Source of the DNA: Salminus brasiliensis
Lineage: Eukaryota; Chordata; Actinopteri; Characiformes; Bryconidae
Assembly: GCF_030463535.1 (NCBI RefSeq)
Contig: NC_132881.1
Location: 43,789,271-43,853,270, forward strand
DNA length: 64,000 nt
Reading direction: 5' to 3'
Shown piece by piece: positions 62,701 through 64,000 of the stretch; within the stretch, counting starts at the first letter, position 1; every line of letters begins with the position of its first letter. The notes beneath the pieces were generated by a model that worked only from the letters and a program-made list of their open reading frames with translations, had not been told where the DNA came from and did not search any database. A program made the translations under genes and the position numbers.

Positions 62701-63903
62701 GCTATGTGGCTCATGTGAGCAATTGCAATGTTGTAAACAAGCCAGCAGAGCTTAGATTTATTTTTTTCCATGGGCTTTCTGTAAAATCAGTGTTTTCACT
62801 CTGAGGCAAAATAACAGGGTGGTAAATAGGCTTGCATTTACCACATCAACCAAATTCACCTACTTACTATTTATACATTAAAAACTAAAAACAAAAACTA
62901 AATACAAAATTAAGAAAATAAAAACTAAATGAAACAATGTAGAAACAAATACATTTAATGTGGAATGTGTTCATTTTACCAAAGACTTTGACGGTGTAGG
63001 GCTGTGCTGAGTTAATGCTGATGAACCACAGTCCTGTCTGATCAGAGATATTTGGACGAACTGTGTGGAAGTTGCCAACCTTCTCAATAAGCCCCAAAGC
63101 TCCACTTGGTTCCGCACTGTTCTGTGAGACTCCTAGTTAAGATAATGGCATTAAAAACATGTTATCTCTGTCACGCAAAAACCTAATCTCCATTTTTACA
63201 ACTTTGACACATTCTGAATCTGGTACTAGTCCATTACAAGATGAAAGGACCAATAAGAATGCCCTGATATTTTTTTACTTTCCTGAAAACTGGCTATTTT
63301 GGAGATAGGAGTTTTTTGTGTGTGAAAGTGACTATGATAACTTGATACTTTTGTTCACAAGATGTGTAACTTTAGCTCCAGATGTGGGGCCTGTATGGAT
63401 AGTCCATCTGTGAACCAGAAAGTTTTGTCTAGTTTTGTCCCATGTTAGCCCCCCGCATAGGCATGCCCACCAGAATGGGATAAGACCAGGAGGGGTTCAA
63501 CACAGGCCACATCTGGGTTGTACACTGCACTTGGGGCCTAGATGGGACCTGTGTGAGATTTAAGGTGGTCGATCCCAGTAACAATACATGTACAAACTCC
63601 TGGACACCACCTAGCTCATGTTCCACCCACGTGTTCCTCACATGAGCACCCGGGCTGAGTCCATGTCATGATATATCCTGTTTCTGACAGGAGAAATTAT
63701 AACAATCTTTTTAATCAGGTGTGTGAAAAAAAAAACCAAAGTGTCAGAATTAAGCTCATAATGCAGTCACCTGAAGGACTGGTGATGGTGTAATCCGGAG
63801 AGTTTCCTGTGATGTAAATTGTCAGGTTTTGCAAAGACGAGTCCACAAAGAAAGAGAAGGTTTCTGCTTTTCCTGGATCTCTTACAGCCTGGAAAACAGT
63901 GAC
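59786..63903 (-). CDS. vwa7: VWA7-like, copy C, last six exons (gene continues past window)
   Basis: Exons equivalent to 10-15 of copy B are at 63771-63903, 62980-63132, 62149-62241, 61784-62052, 61187-61483 and 59786-60205 (stop included). All borders are AG/GT, phases agree and no stop interrupts the 455 codons. Exon sizes equal those of copy B except the last, which is 420 nt against 387 because of a longer Thr/Ser-rich linker before the hydrophobic C-terminus (FFWLTVGTILLLQL). Exon 13 differs clearly from A and B (EEAAIGLYLATIKSVPAGEF), while exon 14 and the front of exon 15 are nearly identical. The signal peptide and VWA domain exons must lie to the right of 64000. Same predicted surface or secreted role as copy B. 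Confidence 0.9.
60340..60530 (-). repeat. dispersed ATGTGGGGCC-type repeat, copy 2
   Basis: GCCAACATGCTCATGTGGGG, GGATGGAATGTGGGATAGGT and CATGTAGGCCCCATGTGCAG are inverted relatives of the blocks at 55500 and 63360. It lies in intron 14 of copy C. Confidence 0.55.
60804..60816 (+). repeat. G13 homopolymer
   Basis: Thirteen consecutive G in intron 14 of copy C. Such runs are prone to length error. Confidence 0.9.
63360..63665 (+). repeat. dispersed ATGTGGGGCC-type repeat, copy 3
   Basis: It shares GGGTTGTACACTGCACTTGG, GGCCTAGATGGGACC and CTCATGTTCCACCCACGTG with 55500-55775. It lies in intron 10 of copy C between exons 63132 and 63771. Confidence 0.6.
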
Positions 63904-64000
63904 CTGAGCAGAGAGAAATGTTGATGGTATTCAGTAGCCATTAACCGTGTGGAAGGGACATACTTTTGTTTACCTTTTGCTGATTTATTTTCAGTCAAAA

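Overview
This is vertebrate nuclear DNA, almost certainly from a teleost fish. The genes are split by GT-AG introns, and the introns and spacers are full of fish-type repeats: tRNA-headed SINEs, LINE 3' ends that code for the tail of a reverse transcriptase, hAT, Tc1/mariner and PIF-like DNA transposons, a solo LTR and many microsatellites. There are no prokaryotic operons, rRNA genes, real tRNA genes or CRISPR arrays. I do not name the species.

Positions 95-11529 (+ strand) carry the last coding exons of the adaptor gene gab1: five exons recognised by similarity to mammalian GAB1 and one extra 72-nt in-frame exon. A 3' UTR of about 1.9 kb ends at paired AATAAA signals near 13380-13394. The gab1 introns hold three hAT-like elements bounded by target-site duplications, one of which lies inside a SINE.

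From 19271 to the right edge there is a tandem cluster of von Willebrand factor A domain-containing protein 7-like (VWA7-like) genes, all on the - strand and tail-to-tail with gab1. Copy A (19271-31321) looks dead: it has a +1 frameshift in its VWA domain, and it lacks exons 11, 12 and the 5' part of exon 13, where an unrelated repeat now sits. Copy B (43191-54634) is complete, with 15 coding exons whose phases all agree, giving 938 residues. Copy C starts beyond the window; its last six exons (59786-63903) are intact. A small relic of exons 9 and 10 (34565-34958) lies between A and B and is the trace of a further copy or partial duplication.

The VWA7-like product is predicted to be an extracellular protein: signal peptide, a conserved N-terminal helical region, a VWA domain with a DTTGSM metal-site motif, a five-arginine stretch, beta-rich C-terminal segments and a hydrophobic C-terminus with no cytoplasmic tail. 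A and B keep matching TATA-type promoters and a non-coding first exon. The 3' exons of all three copies are nearly identical while other parts have diverged, which suggests recent exchange between copies. The spacers hold repeats only: 13.4-19.2 kb, 31.6-43.2 kb (solo LTR, LINE pieces and a 16-unit 36-bp minisatellite) and 54.9-59.8 kb (nested SINEs). No wholly novel system was found. The best leads are the decaying and recombining VWA7-like cluster, the minisatellite that grew in one paralogous flank, and the gab1 cassette exon.
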